Assembly (NCBI GenBank): GCA_963697915.1
Contig: OY969103.1
Location: 2,542,001-2,606,000, forward strand
Source: VRUE01 sp963697915
Lineage (GTDB): Bacteria; Actinomycetota; Thermoleophilia; Solirubrobacterales; 70-9
DNA: 64,000 nucleotides
Direction: 5' to 3'
Shown piece after piece: positions 25,599-34,863 of the stretch (positions are counted from its first letter, which is position 1; each line of letters opens with the position of its first letter). A program made the translations under genes and the position numbers. The notes below the pieces were generated by a model. It saw only the letters and a program-made list of their open reading frames with translations, was not told the DNA's origin and ran no database searches.

Positions 25599-26840
25599 TC
25601 AGCTCGCTGCCGGCTGCAGCAGCCGCTGCAGCGTCGCCAGCCGGGTGGCCTCTACGGGGCCCATGGCGAGGGCGCGCTGGTAGGCCGCCAGCAGCGCCCG
25701 CTCCTGGTGCTCCCAGGCGAGCACCTGCTCGACCCGGCGGCGCCCCGCGGCGCCCATCTCGGTCCGCTGCTCGGGGTCGTCGAGCAGCTCGGAGACGAGC
25801 CGGGCGAAGCCGGCGTGGTCGTCGGGGGCGGCGAAGAGGGCGGCCTCGCCGGCGCCGAAGCGGGACTCGGCCAGGTCGTAGGAGACCATCGGCCGCGACA
25901 TCGCCATGTACTCGGAGATCTTCACCATCGAGGAGACGTCGTTGAGCGGGTTGCTCGGGTCGGGCGCTAGACAGACGTCGGAAGAGGAGAGGACGCGCCC
26001 GATCGTCTCGTGCTCGACCCAGCCCGTGAACTCGACCTGCTCGGCGAGTCCCAGCTCGTCGGCCAGCACCCGCATCTCCGCCAGCACCTCGCCGTCGCCC
26101 ATGAAGACCGCGTGCCAGTCGTCGCGCAGGGCGTGCAGCTCGGCCAGGGCGCGGAGCGCGTGGTCGACCCCGTCCTGCGGGCCCATCACGCCCGCGTAGC
26201 TGAGCAGGAAGGGCTTGCGGCGCTTCAGCGCCGGGTCGGGATCGCTGGGCAGGAAGCGACTCAGGTCGGGGCCGGTGCGGACGACGGCGACGTCGCCGGG
26301 GTCGCGGCGGCCGCGCCTGATCGCCACCTCCCGGTAGGAGTCGTTGACCGAGAGGATCACGTCGGCGCCCCGGAAAGCGACCTGCTCGGCCGCCAGCGTC
26401 GCCTTGTGCAGGAGGCCGCCGCCGAAGCGGGTCAGGTACAGCTCCGGCGTCAGGTCGTGGTGGTCGAAGACGAAGCGAGCGCCGCGGCGGCGCAGGCTGA
26501 GCGCCGCGAGCAGCAGGAAGTCGGGCGGGCTGCAGGCGTGGACCAGGTCGAAGGGGCGCTCGCGGGCGAGCCGGCGGGCGAGCCGGCGGATGCTCCACAG
26601 CGCCGCCAGGTACTCGGCGGCGTAGCTGGCGGCACCGCCGTCGGCGCGCAGCGGCTTGTAGCGGTGGATCGCGACGCCGTCGATCTCCGCCTCGGGCTCG
26701 TGGTCGCGCTCCTCGCCACGGGGGCAGATCACGCTCACCTCGTAGCCGGCGCGGACCAGTGCGGTCGCCTGGTTCCAGACGTGCCGGTCCGAGGGGACCG
26801 GCTCGTTCTGGAGCAGGATCAGGACGCGCGCGAGGGCCAT
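25599..26840 (-). CDS. Glycosyltransferase family 4 (GT-B fold)
   Basis: This 413-residue enzyme transfers a sugar from a nucleotide donor during polysaccharide chain building. The start ATG 26840 gives ARVLILLQNEPVPSDRHVWN, a typical N-terminal Rossmann strand. The frame is open further upstream but reads as low-complexity Arg/Gly. Family features are FDLVHACSPPDFLL, VFDHHDLTPELYLTRFGGG, LLSYAGVMGPQDGVDHALRA and a donor-binding region DVCLAPDPSNPLNDVSSMVK followed by EYMAMSRPMVSYDLAESR. It is close to WbuB/WcaI-type GT4 enzymes. Its ATG overlaps the stop of the deacetylase gene (TGATG), so the two are coupled. The giant beta-helix/Ig gene follows 19 bp later. Confidence 0.9.
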   Translation of the reverse strand: MALARVLILLQNEPVPSDRHVWNQATALVRAGYEVSVICPRGEERDHEPEAEIDGVAIHRYKPLRADGGAASYAAEYLAALWSIRRLARRLARERPFDLVHACSPPDFLLLAALSLRRRGARFVFDHHDLTPELYLTRFGGGLLHKATLAAEQVAFRGADVILSVNDSYREVAIRRGRRDPGDVAVVRTGPDLSRFLPSDPDPALKRRKPFLLSYAGVMGPQDGVDHALRALAELHALRDDWHAVFMGDGEVLAEMRVLADELGLAEQVEFTGWVEHETIGRVLSSSDVCLAPDPSNPLNDVSSMVKISEYMAMSRPMVSYDLAESRFGAGEAALFAAPDDHAGFARLVSELLDDPEQRTEMGAAGRRRVEQVLAWEHQERALLAAYQRALAMGPVEATRLATLQRLLQPAAS

Positions 26841-27949
26841 CAGACCCTCGCCTCCGGGCGCTCGTCGATCTCCAGGGCGACGCTGTCGCCGTCGCGGCGT
26901 GCCCAGGCGATCGCGGCGCGCTCGGCGCCCTCGCCCTCGATCCGCGCCGTGCCGCCCTCCTCGACCAGCCGCAGGCCCTCGCGCAGGCGCCACCACTCAG
27001 CCACCTCGCGCGGCAGCGCGTGCCAGCCCTCGCGGCGCGAGGCGAGGTACTCGAGGAACTCCTCGTACATGCGCCAGCGGCTCGGCCGGTCGAGGTAGTC
27101 GGGGTGGAGGATCAGGTTGATCAGGCCGCCGTTGTCGGCGACCCACTCGCTCTTCCGCGTCCAGAGGTCGATCGTCTCCTCGCCGAGGATCTCCCAGAGG
27201 GTGTGGTCCTGGACCAGGGTGATCGGCAGCTCGACCATCTCGCCGAGGAAGAAGGGCAGGATCGAGCAGCAGCCGCCGCCCTGGGGCTCGAAGGGGTCGG
27301 TGTCGGGGAAGGAGCTGTCGTAGAGGGCGCCGAGCTCGGGCATCCACTCGGCATTGCGATGGGTGGCCGGCGAGCGGAAGCCGACCGCCTCCCAGGTGGT
27401 CAGGTAGCGGTGGATCGCCGGCAGTTCCGCCTCGAAGCGGGCGCGGCTGGAGAAGAGCTTGCCGTCGTGCTTGATCGCGTGCAGGCCGACCTCGCAGCCG
27501 CTGGCGCGGACGTGGTCGAGCAGGCCGTCGTCGATCGGGTACCACTCGGCGACGAAGTTCCAGGAGGAGACGAAGCCGTGGCGGCGCTCGAGCTCGATCA
27601 CCTTGGCGACGTTGGCGACCCCGGCCGGGCCCTCGACGTCGTGGGTGAGGACAGAGGCGAAGGGCTGCCCCGCGGGCCAGCTGGCGATCGTCGGCAGGCG
27701 CTGCGCGTCGCGGCGCTCGAGCTCGGCGCGCAGCCGCTCGCGCTGACGCTCGACCAGCAGCGGCTCGATCGGCCAGCGGGGGAACTCGGCACGCGCCTGG
27801 CGCCGCGCGTAGCGGCGCCGCATGGCCAGCTGCAGGCGGCGCGGCAGCAACGGCTTCAGCCCGTAGTAGGCGCGCATCGGCAGCGAGCGGGTCCCGGCCT
27901 CACCCAGGTAGCGCTCCTCGAGGTAGTGACGGTCGTCGTTCACGGTCAT
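26840..27949 (-). CDS. Polysaccharide deacetylase-like protein (NodB/CE4 family)
   Basis: The protein is 369 residues with no signal peptide, so it probably acts on lipid-linked or cytosolic sugar intermediates. The N-terminal 90 residues are basic (RRYARRQARAEF). The catalytic half contains LTHDVEGPAG (motif 1 Asp pair as HDVE), VGLHAIKHDGKLF (motif 2 with His-x3-His, metal ligands) and GFRSPATHRN (motif 3). LINLILHPDYLDRP supplies the late His. Deacetylases of this type occur in exopolysaccharide loci of the exosortase kind. It lies 4 bp after the FemAB gene and overlaps the next gene by TGATG. Removal of an N- or O-acetyl group from a repeat-unit sugar is the inferred reaction. Confidence 0.82.
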   Translation of the reverse strand: MTVNDDRHYLEERYLGEAGTRSLPMRAYYGLKPLLPRRLQLAMRRRYARRQARAEFPRWPIEPLLVERQRERLRAELERRDAQRLPTIASWPAGQPFASVLTHDVEGPAGVANVAKVIELERRHGFVSSWNFVAEWYPIDDGLLDHVRASGCEVGLHAIKHDGKLFSSRARFEAELPAIHRYLTTWEAVGFRSPATHRNAEWMPELGALYDSSFPDTDPFEPQGGGCCSILPFFLGEMVELPITLVQDHTLWEILGEETIDLWTRKSEWVADNGGLINLILHPDYLDRPSRWRMYEEFLEYLASRREGWHALPREVAEWWRLREGLRLVEEGGTARIEGEGAERAAIAWARRDGDSVALEIDERPEARV

Positions 27950-27953
27950 GGCT

Positions 27954-28994
27954 TCAGCCGAAGTGCCGGTAGAGGGCGGCGCCGACGAGGCGGCCGACGG
28001 ACGGGGGGGAGCGGCGGATCACGGCGCCGACCAGGCGGTCGCGGCGGCCGGAGCCAGGCGCGGGGGCGTCACCGCCGAGGTGGGTGTAGGGAAGCTCGAC
28101 CTCTTCCGCTCCCCAGGAGCGCTTGAAGGCGCGCAGGCCCTCGTTCTCGGCTTCGGTGCGGCCGAAGTCGAGCATTCGGTGACCGGACTCGCAGGCCCAG
28201 CGGATCGCCTCGGAGAACATCAGGTTGTTGGGCCGCTTGCCGAGGCTGGCGGCGTCGGAGGCGCCGTACTTGTAGGTGACGACGCCGTTGCAGGTGAGGA
28301 AGACGGCGGCGGCGACCGGCCGGTCGCCGTCGAGGACCAGGCCGACGAAGCCGAGGCCGGCCTCGAAGAGCCGCTCGAAGCGGCGGATGAAGCGCTTCGG
28401 CTGGGTCGGCACACCGAGCCGCTGGCGGGTCCGCACGTGCAGGGCGTAGAAGGCGTCGAGCGCCTCGGCGTCGGTGCGGCGCTGCCACTGCAGCCCCTCG
28501 CGCGCTGCCTTCTTGATGCCGCGCTTGACCTGCGACTTCGAGTAGCGCGACTCGACCTCGGCCGGGTCGGCGGCGAGCGGCAGCAGGTGGCGGTAGAAGC
28601 CGCCCTCGAGCTGCGCCCCGGGCGCCTCGGGGAGCGCCCCGCGCACGGTCAGCTCGAGGCCGCTGTCCGCCGCCTCTTCGGCCAGCGCCGTGCCGAGCGC
28701 GCCCAACAGGGCCGGGTCGTCGAGGCCGGCGGCCAGCGCCGGCGAGCAGATGTCGGAGAAGGGCAGCGAGACCAGGCGGCGGCCGGTGAGGCGGCTCTCG
28801 ACCCGGGCGATCGGGATCCCCGCTTCGATCCCGTTGCCGTTGGCGACGCAGCAGGCCTCCAGCTCGTAGCCGTACTGGTCGCGCAGCAGCTCCAGCCAGA
28901 GCGGGTGGTGGAAGACCTCGGCCGAGGGGTTGCCCTCGACGAAGGCGAGCCACTCGGGGTCGGCGATCGGGTCGAGCAGCAGCCTCGTCGCCAT
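27954..28994 (-). CDS. FemAB-like GNAT acyltransferase
   Basis: This 346-residue protein has the double-GNAT plan of FemAB relatives. An N-terminal half runs DPEWLAFVEGNPSAEVFHHP and LVSLPFSDICSPALA. A basic stretch YSKSQVKRGIKKAAREGLQW leads into the second half, with FYALHVRTRQRLGVPTQPKR, AAAVFLTCNGVVTYKYGASD and MLDFGRTEAENEGLRAFKRS. The YKYGASD and DFGRTE...GL..FK motifs are hallmarks of the FemAB branch found with PEP-CTERM/XrtA polysaccharide loci. It may transfer an amino acid or acyl group to a sugar. The ATG overlaps the upstream sugar transferase stop (TGATG). Confidence 0.82.
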   Translation of the reverse strand: MATRLLLDPIADPEWLAFVEGNPSAEVFHHPLWLELLRDQYGYELEACCVANGNGIEAGIPIARVESRLTGRRLVSLPFSDICSPALAAGLDDPALLGALGTALAEEAADSGLELTVRGALPEAPGAQLEGGFYRHLLPLAADPAEVESRYSKSQVKRGIKKAAREGLQWQRRTDAEALDAFYALHVRTRQRLGVPTQPKRFIRRFERLFEAGLGFVGLVLDGDRPVAAAVFLTCNGVVTYKYGASDAASLGKRPNNLMFSEAIRWACESGHRMLDFGRTEAENEGLRAFKRSWGAEEVELPYTHLGGDAPAPGSGRRDRLVGAVIRRSPPSVGRLVGAALYRHFG

Positions 28995-29674
28995 CAGACC
29001 GCCCCCCGCCCGGTCAGGACGACGCCGGCGGTGCGGCTGAGGATCTTCGCGTTGAGCCAGAGCGAGCGCTGGCGCACGTACTCGAGGTCGAGCTCGACCA
29101 TCTCGGTGTAGTCGAGCTCGTTGCGGCCGCTGACCTGCCAGAGGCCGGTGAGGCCGGGCTTGACCGAGAGCCTCGCCAGCCAGTGCGGCGGGTACCAGTC
29201 GACCTCGTAGGGGATCGGCGGTCGCGGGCCGACCAGGGTCATCTCGCCGCGGAGCACGTTGAGCAGCTGTGGCAGCTCGTCGAGGCTGAAGCGGCGCAGG
29301 AAGCCGCCGACGCGGGTGATGCGCTCGTCGTTCTCGAGCTTCTTCAGCCCGTCGCCATTGCCGTTCCCGTTCCCGTTGCCGGTGCCCGGTGGCGCCGCGT
29401 CCTTGCCCTGGATCACGTCGAGGACGTAGGCGCGGTGGGGGTCGACCGCCGCCTCGCAGCGCATGGTGCGGAACTTGAGCACCGTGAACTCCTCCATGTC
29501 GCGACCGCAGCGGCGCTGCTTGAAGATCGCCGAGCCCCTCGAGTCGACCCGGATCGCGATCGCGATCGCGATCAGCAGCGGTGCCAGCAGCACCAGCAGG
29601 ACGGCTGAGACGAGCAGGTCACAGGCGCGCACGACGGCGTCCAGAGAGGGCCTGTGGGCAGTCGCTGACTGCAT
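28994..29674 (-). CDS. Undecaprenyl-phosphate sugar phosphotransferase (initiating enzyme)
   Basis: This enzyme starts the repeat unit by moving a sugar-1-phosphate onto undecaprenyl phosphate. The 226-residue protein is a short WcaJ/PglC-like form with one membrane helix (about 13-41). It carries IFKQRRCGRDMEEFTVLKFR, FSLDELPQLLNVLRGEMTL, VGPRPP and SVKPGLTGLWQVSGRN, all family signatures. It lacks the four extra N-terminal helices of large WbaP forms. A Gly-Asn run (GNGNGNGNG at about 98-106, hexanucleotide repeats at about 29357-29385) interrupts the segment before DERITRVGGFLRRF. Start ATG 29674 is chosen to keep the helix intact. There is no strong SD; TTG a few codons upstream is an alternative. 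Confidence 0.93.
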   Translation of the reverse strand: MQSATAHRPSLDAVVRACDLLVSAVLLVLLAPLLIAIAIAIRVDSRGSAIFKQRRCGRDMEEFTVLKFRTMRCEAAVDPHRAYVLDVIQGKDAAPPGTGNGNGNGNGDGLKKLENDERITRVGGFLRRFSLDELPQLLNVLRGEMTLVGPRPPIPYEVDWYPPHWLARLSVKPGLTGLWQVSGRNELDYTEMVELDLEYVRQRSLWLNAKILSRTAGVVLTGRGAV

Positions 29675-29679
29675 ATTGC

Positions 29680-30660
29680 TCAAGAAGAGAACGATCGGTC
29701 GGGGGTCTGACTTGCGGCCGCGGAGAAGGGGCCGAGGGGCGGCGCTGAGCGGCCGAGGACGATCCTCAGGCCGGCGCGCTCGGCGGCCACACGCTCGCGC
29801 TGGCTGGCGCGGAAGAGCGCCAGCGGGGTGTAGACCGCGATCCGGATCAGGTGGCCGAGGGCGAGCCCGGCGCGGATGCCCCAGCGCCGCGCCCGGCCGT
29901 AGTGCTTGGCCGCGAAGAGCAGGCGCGAGTGGCTGAGCTGCGCCATCAGGTCGCCGCGCGAGCGGCCGCCGCCGTGGTGGGTGATCGTCATCGTCGGCAG
30001 GTGCGAGACCGGCCAGCCCGCCTGCCAGAACCGGTAGCACCAGTCGATCTCCTCCGAATACAGAAAGAAGCGCTCGTCCATGGTGCCGACCGCCTGCACC
30101 GCCTCCTGGCGGGCGATCAGGAAGGAGCCGACGAGCCAGTCGGCGTGGTCCTCGCGCTCGTAGTGCCCGCTGCGGGTCTCCAACTCCTGCATGGTGCGCA
30201 GGGCCGGCCAGTAGGCGGCGAAGAGGGCCTCGCCGAGGCTGCGCAGGGGCGAGGGGAAGCGCCGGATCGAGGGCTGCAGGTCGCCGTCGGTGCCGCGCTG
30301 GACGACGCTCGCCATGCCCAGGCCGGGCCGCGCGTCCATCACCGCGACCAGCTCGGCCAGCGTCCCGGAGCGGATCTCGACGTCGGGGTTGAGCAGCAGC
30401 ACGTAGCGGCCGCGGGCGCGCTCGAGCGCGACGTTGTTGGACGCCGCGAAGCCGCGGTTGGGACGGCGCAGGACGCGCACCTGGGCGAACTCCCGCTCGA
30501 TCGCCTCGGGGGTGCCGTCGCCGGACTCGGCGTCGACGACCAGCCACTCGGCCTCGATCGGGCCGGTCGCGGCCAGCGCCGAGCGCAGCGTCGTCAGCGC
30601 CATCTCACGGCCGTTGTGGGTGACGACGATCACCGAGAGCTCGGGGCGCGTGTCGCTCAT
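29680..30660 (-). CDS. Glycosyltransferase family 2, rhamnosyltransferase-like
   Basis: A 326-residue GT-A enzyme. It opens with LSVIVVTHNGREMALTTLRS, then the nucleotide-binding WLVVDAESGDGT and NRGFAASNNVALERARGRYV. The metal-binding LLLNPDVEI acts as the DxD equivalent. GSFLIARQEAVQAVGTMDER and the acceptor-side FFLYSEEIDWCYRFWQAGW follow, a pattern typical of WbbL/RfbF-like rhamnosyltransferases. The C-terminal 60 residues contain a hydrophobic, membrane-associating helix (ALGHLIRIAVYTPLALFRA). The ATG overlaps the upstream Wzy stop by four bases. Confidence 0.9.
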   Translation of the reverse strand: MSDTRPELSVIVVTHNGREMALTTLRSALAATGPIEAEWLVVDAESGDGTPEAIEREFAQVRVLRRPNRGFAASNNVALERARGRYVLLLNPDVEIRSGTLAELVAVMDARPGLGMASVVQRGTDGDLQPSIRRFPSPLRSLGEALFAAYWPALRTMQELETRSGHYEREDHADWLVGSFLIARQEAVQAVGTMDERFFLYSEEIDWCYRFWQAGWPVSHLPTMTITHHGGGRSRGDLMAQLSHSRLLFAAKHYGRARRWGIRAGLALGHLIRIAVYTPLALFRASQRERVAAERAGLRIVLGRSAPPLGPFSAAASQTPDRSFSS

Positions 30661-32039
30661 GACGCCCCCAGGGGCTTGGTCTGTCTTCGCCCGGCCGGGG
30701 CCGCCCGGGCGGCGCGGCGTTCTCGCACGCGGCCGTGCTCGACGCCGGCGGCGACCGTGCCGATCGCGGCGATCAGGAAGAAGGTGTAGGGCGCCTGGGC
30801 GAACGACATGCTGTCGAAGAGCAGCGAGACGACGAGGAAGACCAGGCAGGCGGCCGAGGAGGCGAGGGCCGCGTCGGAGCGCTCGGGGCTGCCGTGGCGG
30901 ATCGTCGGGTGGGCGACGACCATCGCGGCGAGGATCGTCGCCAGGAAGAGCGCCGTGCCGAGCAGCCCGACGGTGAGCAGCAGCGCCAGGTACTCGTTGT
31001 CGAGGATGCGCACGTGTTCGACGTCGGCGATGTCGCGGGTCCCGTAGCCGCTGCCGAACAAGGGGTGCTGGAGGAACTGGGGCGAGATCGCGTCGTAGTC
31101 GTCGAAGCGCCCGGCGCTCGAGTTGGACGTGAAGGTCTCCTGCAGGTCGAAGATCGTCCCCAGCGCTCCCGGCGAGGCGGCCGAGATGAAGACCGCCATG
31201 CCGACCAGCAGCGGCAGCATCTTGGCCGTCAGCCTTGGCCGGTAGACGGCGATGACGAGGCCGGCGGCGACCGGCGTCAGGACCGCGGTTTTGCGTTCGG
31301 TGGAGAGCGCCGCGGCGACGATCAGGGCGACGGCGAGCGCGTAGAGCCAGCGCTTCGGGTCCTGGCGGCGCATGAAGCCGACCAGGGCGAAGGGGATGAC
31401 CATCACCAGCATCGCGGTGACGGCGAGGCCGTGTTCGGTCGGGCCGACGATCGTCTTGCGCGCCTCGACCGCCGGGTCGGGGTCGATTTCGGTCGGCGCC
31501 GGGCTGACCGTGGCGATCGGGCTGAAGACCTTGCTGGAGAGTTCGTAGAAGACGTTGAAGCCGGTGCGGCGCTCCCAGATCACGCCGAGCGCGGTCAGCG
31601 TGGCGAGGAAGACGAGCAGGGCCGAGAAGCGCGGCAGCTCGCCGGGGCGCATCGCGCTGACCGCGAAGAAGGCGAGGGTGACGAAGGCGATGAGCAGGGC
31701 GAGGCGGTTGAAGGCCAGCCCGAAGAGGTCATGGCTGGCGATCTCGCCGATGTTGAGGACGACGCTGAGGAAGGCCAGCGCGACGAAGGCGAGCCCGAGG
31801 CCGAGGAAGAGCCCGCTGCGGTCGAAGCGGATCCGTGTCGGGCGGCCGAGGACGCTGACCAGGATCCAGACGCCGACCACGACGAGGAGCGCGACGCGGT
31901 CGATGCTGGGGTCGACCGGCGAGGGGATGTTGAGCTCGGTCCCGTCGAGCGGGACGAGGAAGATCAGGCAGAGCAGGCCGGCGAGCAGCCACGGCAGGGG
32001 CCGCGTCGTGCGCGGCCACAGATCGCGACTCTCCTCCAT
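30657..32039 (-). CDS. O-antigen polymerase/ligase-like membrane protein (Wzy/WaaL family)
   Basis: The protein is 460 residues with about 11-12 membrane helices, beginning PLPWLLAGLLCLIFLVPL. A large outer loop holds FNVFYELSSKVFSPIATVSP and ERKTAVLTPVAAG. The conserved late loop motif HPLFGSGYGTRD, followed by VRILDNEYLALLLTVGLLG, is the Wzy_C signature used to recognise O-antigen ligases and polymerases. It is predicted to polymerise repeat units on the outer face of the membrane. The neighbouring Wzz gene (4 bp upstream) supports polymerase over ligase. The Arg/Ala-rich C-terminus is cytosolic. Confidence 0.9.
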   Translation of the reverse strand: MEESRDLWPRTTRPLPWLLAGLLCLIFLVPLDGTELNIPSPVDPSIDRVALLVVVGVWILVSVLGRPTRIRFDRSGLFLGLGLAFVALAFLSVVLNIGEIASHDLFGLAFNRLALLIAFVTLAFFAVSAMRPGELPRFSALLVFLATLTALGVIWERRTGFNVFYELSSKVFSPIATVSPAPTEIDPDPAVEARKTIVGPTEHGLAVTAMLVMVIPFALVGFMRRQDPKRWLYALAVALIVAAALSTERKTAVLTPVAAGLVIAVYRPRLTAKMLPLLVGMAVFISAASPGALGTIFDLQETFTSNSSAGRFDDYDAISPQFLQHPLFGSGYGTRDIADVEHVRILDNEYLALLLTVGLLGTALFLATILAAMVVAHPTIRHGSPERSDAALASSAACLVFLVVSLLFDSMSFAQAPYTFFLIAAIGTVAAGVEHGRVRERRAARAAPAGRRQTKPLGAS

Positions 32040-32043
32040 CGGC

Positions 32044-32922
32044 CTAGCGCAGGGTCGGGAGCCGCTGCGCCTCCTCGGACTCCGGGTCGACGTCGATCAG
32101 GTCGAAGTCGCGCTCGGCCGGTCGCTCGGCGGCGACGCTGCCGTTGCCGCGGCCGTTGTGCCCCGGCGGCCGGGGAGGCCGGCCGGCCGCGCTGGCGTCC
32201 CAGGCGTCGCGCAGGCGCTGGACGCCGAGCATCCCCAGGCACCAGAGGCCGAAGACGACGATGAAGACGAAGGCGGCGATTTTGGGGCTGGCGCCGGCGG
32301 TGACCGGCGCGGCCGTGGTCGAGCCGAGCTGGCGGATCGTGACCCGCCGTTTCTCGGGGATCGCCTGCTGGTCCTGGATGCCCTCGACGTACTCGGCGAG
32401 GCCCGAGGCGGAGCCCTCGGCGAGCGCCGTGGCGACCGCCGCGCTCGGCGCTTCGGCGTAGGCGACGACGATCGGGAGTTCGGGGTCGGAGTCGAAACGC
32501 AGCCGGTAGCGGGCTTCCCTGCCGAGCAGCTGGGTGCCGCTGCGCTCCGCCGTCGGCTCCTGGACGTAACGGGCCTGACCTAGCTGGTAGGGGCCCTCGG
32601 CGTAGATCTCGCTAGGCGGCACGCCGGCTTTCTCGCCGATGAAGCCCAGCGCCGACGGCGTGGTCAGGAAGCGCGAGTAGACGTTGGCGCGGGCGACCAT
32701 CGGGGTGAAGTCGCGGCCGAGGTCGGCGATCGAGGAGTCGCTGGAGTCGACCAGGATCTGGGTGCGGGCGCTGTAGTACTCGAGCGTGCCCTTGCCCAGC
32801 TTGGGCGGGAAGAGGCTGACGTTGGAGACGCTGACCACCGCCGCGAGGAGGGCGACGACGGCGCCGATCGCGAGCAGGCCTTTGCGGCTCCAGAGTTCTC
32901 TTATGGCTAGGGCGAAGGTCAT
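32044..32922 (-). CDS. Wzz-like polysaccharide co-polymerase (chain-length determinant)
   Basis: A 292-residue protein with membrane helices near both ends (GLLAIGAVVALLAAVVSV at about 15-32 and IAAFVFIVVFGLWCLGML at about 216-233). A large extracytoplasmic domain lies between them, as in Wzz proteins that set chain length. The outer domain shows ARTQILVDSSDSSIADLGRD and a later VAYAEAPSAAVATALAEG helix. The cytosolic tail is short, polar and lacks a Walker kinase domain or tyrosine cluster, so it is not a fused BY-kinase. Its ATG directly follows the amidotransferase stop with no gap. The sequence is divergent from enterobacterial Wzz. Confidence 0.78.
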   Translation of the reverse strand: MTFALAIRELWSRKGLLAIGAVVALLAAVVSVSNVSLFPPKLGKGTLEYYSARTQILVDSSDSSIADLGRDFTPMVARANVYSRFLTTPSALGFIGEKAGVPPSEIYAEGPYQLGQARYVQEPTAERSGTQLLGREARYRLRFDSDPELPIVVAYAEAPSAAVATALAEGSASGLAEYVEGIQDQQAIPEKRRVTIRQLGSTTAAPVTAGASPKIAAFVFIVVFGLWCLGMLGVQRLRDAWDASAAGRPPRPPGHNGRGNGSVAAERPAERDFDLIDVDPESEEAQRLPTLR

Positions 32923-34863
32923 CTAAGGCAGGGTCACGGGAGTGGTTCCGGTCGATCCCGTACTGGTTGAACGGCCGGGACCGCCGCCAACTTCCGAGCC
33001 CGCCCAGAGCTCCAGCGTGAGCAGCGACCAGAGCTTGCGGCCGTGGTCGGCGCCGCCGGCGACGTGCTCGTCGATCAGCGCCTCGATCGCCGCCGGCCGC
33101 AGCCAGCCGCGCTCGGCGCAGGCGGGGTCGAGCAGGACCTCGCGCGCGTAGGGCGCCAGGTCGGTGCGCAGCCAGCGGGCGACGGGCAGCTCGAAGCCCT
33201 GCTTGGGCCCGTCGAGGATCTCGTCGGGCACCCAGCCGCGCAGGGCGCGGCGCAGGGCGATCTTGCGCCGCACGCCGCACGCCTTCTGCTCGGTGGGCAG
33301 CGAGGCGGCGAGCTCCATCAGCTCGTGGTCGAGCAGCGGCGAGCGCGCCTCCAGCGAGTAGGCCATCGTCGCGACGTCGATCTTGGGCAGCAGGTCGCCG
33401 GGCAGGTAGACGGTGGCGTCGACCTCGAGCAGTTGGTCGAGCAGCTCGGCGCCGCTCGCCTCGCGCCAGGGGGCGAGCAGGAACTCATCCGAGTAGCTGG
33501 GCGTGACCAGGCGCTCGAACTCGGGGGAGTAGAGGCGCCGGCGGTCGTCCTCGCCGAAGACGCTGACCTGGTGCAGGTAGCGCCCCTGGCGCTCGGCGGC
33601 GAGACGGCCGGTGAAGCGCTGGGTGCGGCTGCGCCAGGACCGCGGTTCCTCGTGGCTGCCGAGGCGCGAGCCGGCGGCGCCGAGCGCCCGGCGCAACGGT
33701 GCCGGGAGGCGGTCGAAGCGGGCGGCGAGCATGTTCGACGTGTAGCGCTGGTAGCCGGCGAAGCTCTCGTCGCCGCCGTCACCGTTGAGGGCGACGGTGA
33801 CCTCGCCGCGGGCGAGCTCGGCGAGGTAGAAGCAGGCCAGCGCCGAGTGGTCGCCGAAGGGCTCGCCGTAGTGGCGGACGAGCTTCGGCAGCAGCTCGAC
33901 AGCGTTCGGCTCGACGATCAGCTCGTGGTGGTCGGTGGCGAAGCGCTCGGCGACGAGACGGGCGCGGGGCAGCTCGTTGACGGCCTCGTCGGCGAACCCG
34001 ATCGAGAAGGTCTTGACCGGCTCGGGGGACTGCTCGGCCATCGCCGCGACGACCGCGGAGGAGTCGATCCCGCCGGAGAGGAAGGCGCCGACCGGGACGT
34101 CGGCGACCAGCCGCCGGCCGACGGCGGTGCGCAGCGCCGCGCGGATCTCCTCGTCGAGCTCGCGCTCGTCGCCGACCTGGCGCTTGCGCGCGTAGTCGAG
34201 GCGCCAGTAGCGCTCGATCGTCAGCGCGCCGCGCTCGAAGACGAGCCGGTGCCCGGGCGGCAGCTTGCCGACGCTGCCGAAGGCGGTGATCGGCGCCGGC
34301 ACGTAGCCGTAGGTCAGGTAGGCGTCGATCGCACCGGGATCGACGTCGCGGGGGATCGCGCTGTCCTGGAGCAGCGCCTGCAGCTCGGAGGCGAAGCTGA
34401 GCACGCCGTCTCGGCAGCTGTAGAAGAGCGGCTTCTTGCCGACCCGGTCGCGGGCGACGAAGAGCCGTTCGCGGCGCTTGTCCCAGAGGGCGAAGGCGAA
34501 CATCCCGTGCAGCCGCGAGAGGCACTCGACGCCGTGCTGCTCGTAGAGGTGGGCGATCACCTCGGTGTCGCCCTTGGTGGTGAGTTCGTGGCCGGCGGCC
34601 GCCAGCTCGCGGCGCAGCTCGGCGTAGTTGTAGATCTCGCCGTTGAGGACGACGACGACCGAGCCGTCCTCGTTGGCGACCGGCTGGTCGCCGGTGTCGA
34701 GGTCGATCACCCGCAGCCGCTGGATGCCGAGCCCGACCGGTCCCTCGACGTGGAGGCCGCGCGAGTCCGGGCCGCGGTGCTCCTGGGCCGCGCACATGCG
34801 GGCGACCAGGTCCGCTTCGACCGGGCGGCCGTCGGCTCGCGCCTGGCCGGCGATGCCGCACAT
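32923..34863 (-). CDS. asnB: Asparagine synthase-type glutamine amidotransferase
   Basis: The 646-residue enzyme starts MCGIAG, exposing catalytic Cys2 after Met removal; the frame is open upstream but the family N-terminus fixes ATG 34863. The glutaminase half has NHRGPDS-like EHRGPDSRG, VVLNGEIYNY and the arginine-bearing GLGIQRLRVIDL. The synthetase half has the ATP pyrophosphatase loop FLSGGIDSSAV, then VALNGDGGDESFAGYQRY and EARSPLLDHELMELAASLP. It may make asparagine, but its place in a polysaccharide operon next to FemAB and deacetylase genes suggests amidation of a uronic-acid sugar, as in exosortase-type loci. It overlaps the upstream GT2 by TGATG. Confidence 0.93.
   Translation of the reverse strand: MCGIAGQARADGRPVEADLVARMCAAQEHRGPDSRGLHVEGPVGLGIQRLRVIDLDTGDQPVANEDGSVVVVLNGEIYNYAELRRELAAAGHELTTKGDTEVIAHLYEQHGVECLSRLHGMFAFALWDKRRERLFVARDRVGKKPLFYSCRDGVLSFASELQALLQDSAIPRDVDPGAIDAYLTYGYVPAPITAFGSVGKLPPGHRLVFERGALTIERYWRLDYARKRQVGDERELDEEIRAALRTAVGRRLVADVPVGAFLSGGIDSSAVVAAMAEQSPEPVKTFSIGFADEAVNELPRARLVAERFATDHHELIVEPNAVELLPKLVRHYGEPFGDHSALACFYLAELARGEVTVALNGDGGDESFAGYQRYTSNMLAARFDRLPAPLRRALGAAGSRLGSHEEPRSWRSRTQRFTGRLAAERQGRYLHQVSVFGEDDRRRLYSPEFERLVTPSYSDEFLLAPWREASGAELLDQLLEVDATVYLPGDLLPKIDVATMAYSLEARSPLLDHELMELAASLPTEQKACGVRRKIALRRALRGWVPDEILDGPKQGFELPVARWLRTDLAPYAREVLLDPACAERGWLRPAAIEALIDEHVAGGADHGRKLWSLLTLELWAGSEVGGGPGRSTSTGSTGTTPVTLP

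Noticed and set aside
14432..25945. Plus-strand open frames of 900-1,160 codons antisense to the left giant gene
   Set aside because: They are rich in Arg/Gly/Val, lack domains, change frame along the array and follow from the GC-biased third positions of the real minus-strand modules.
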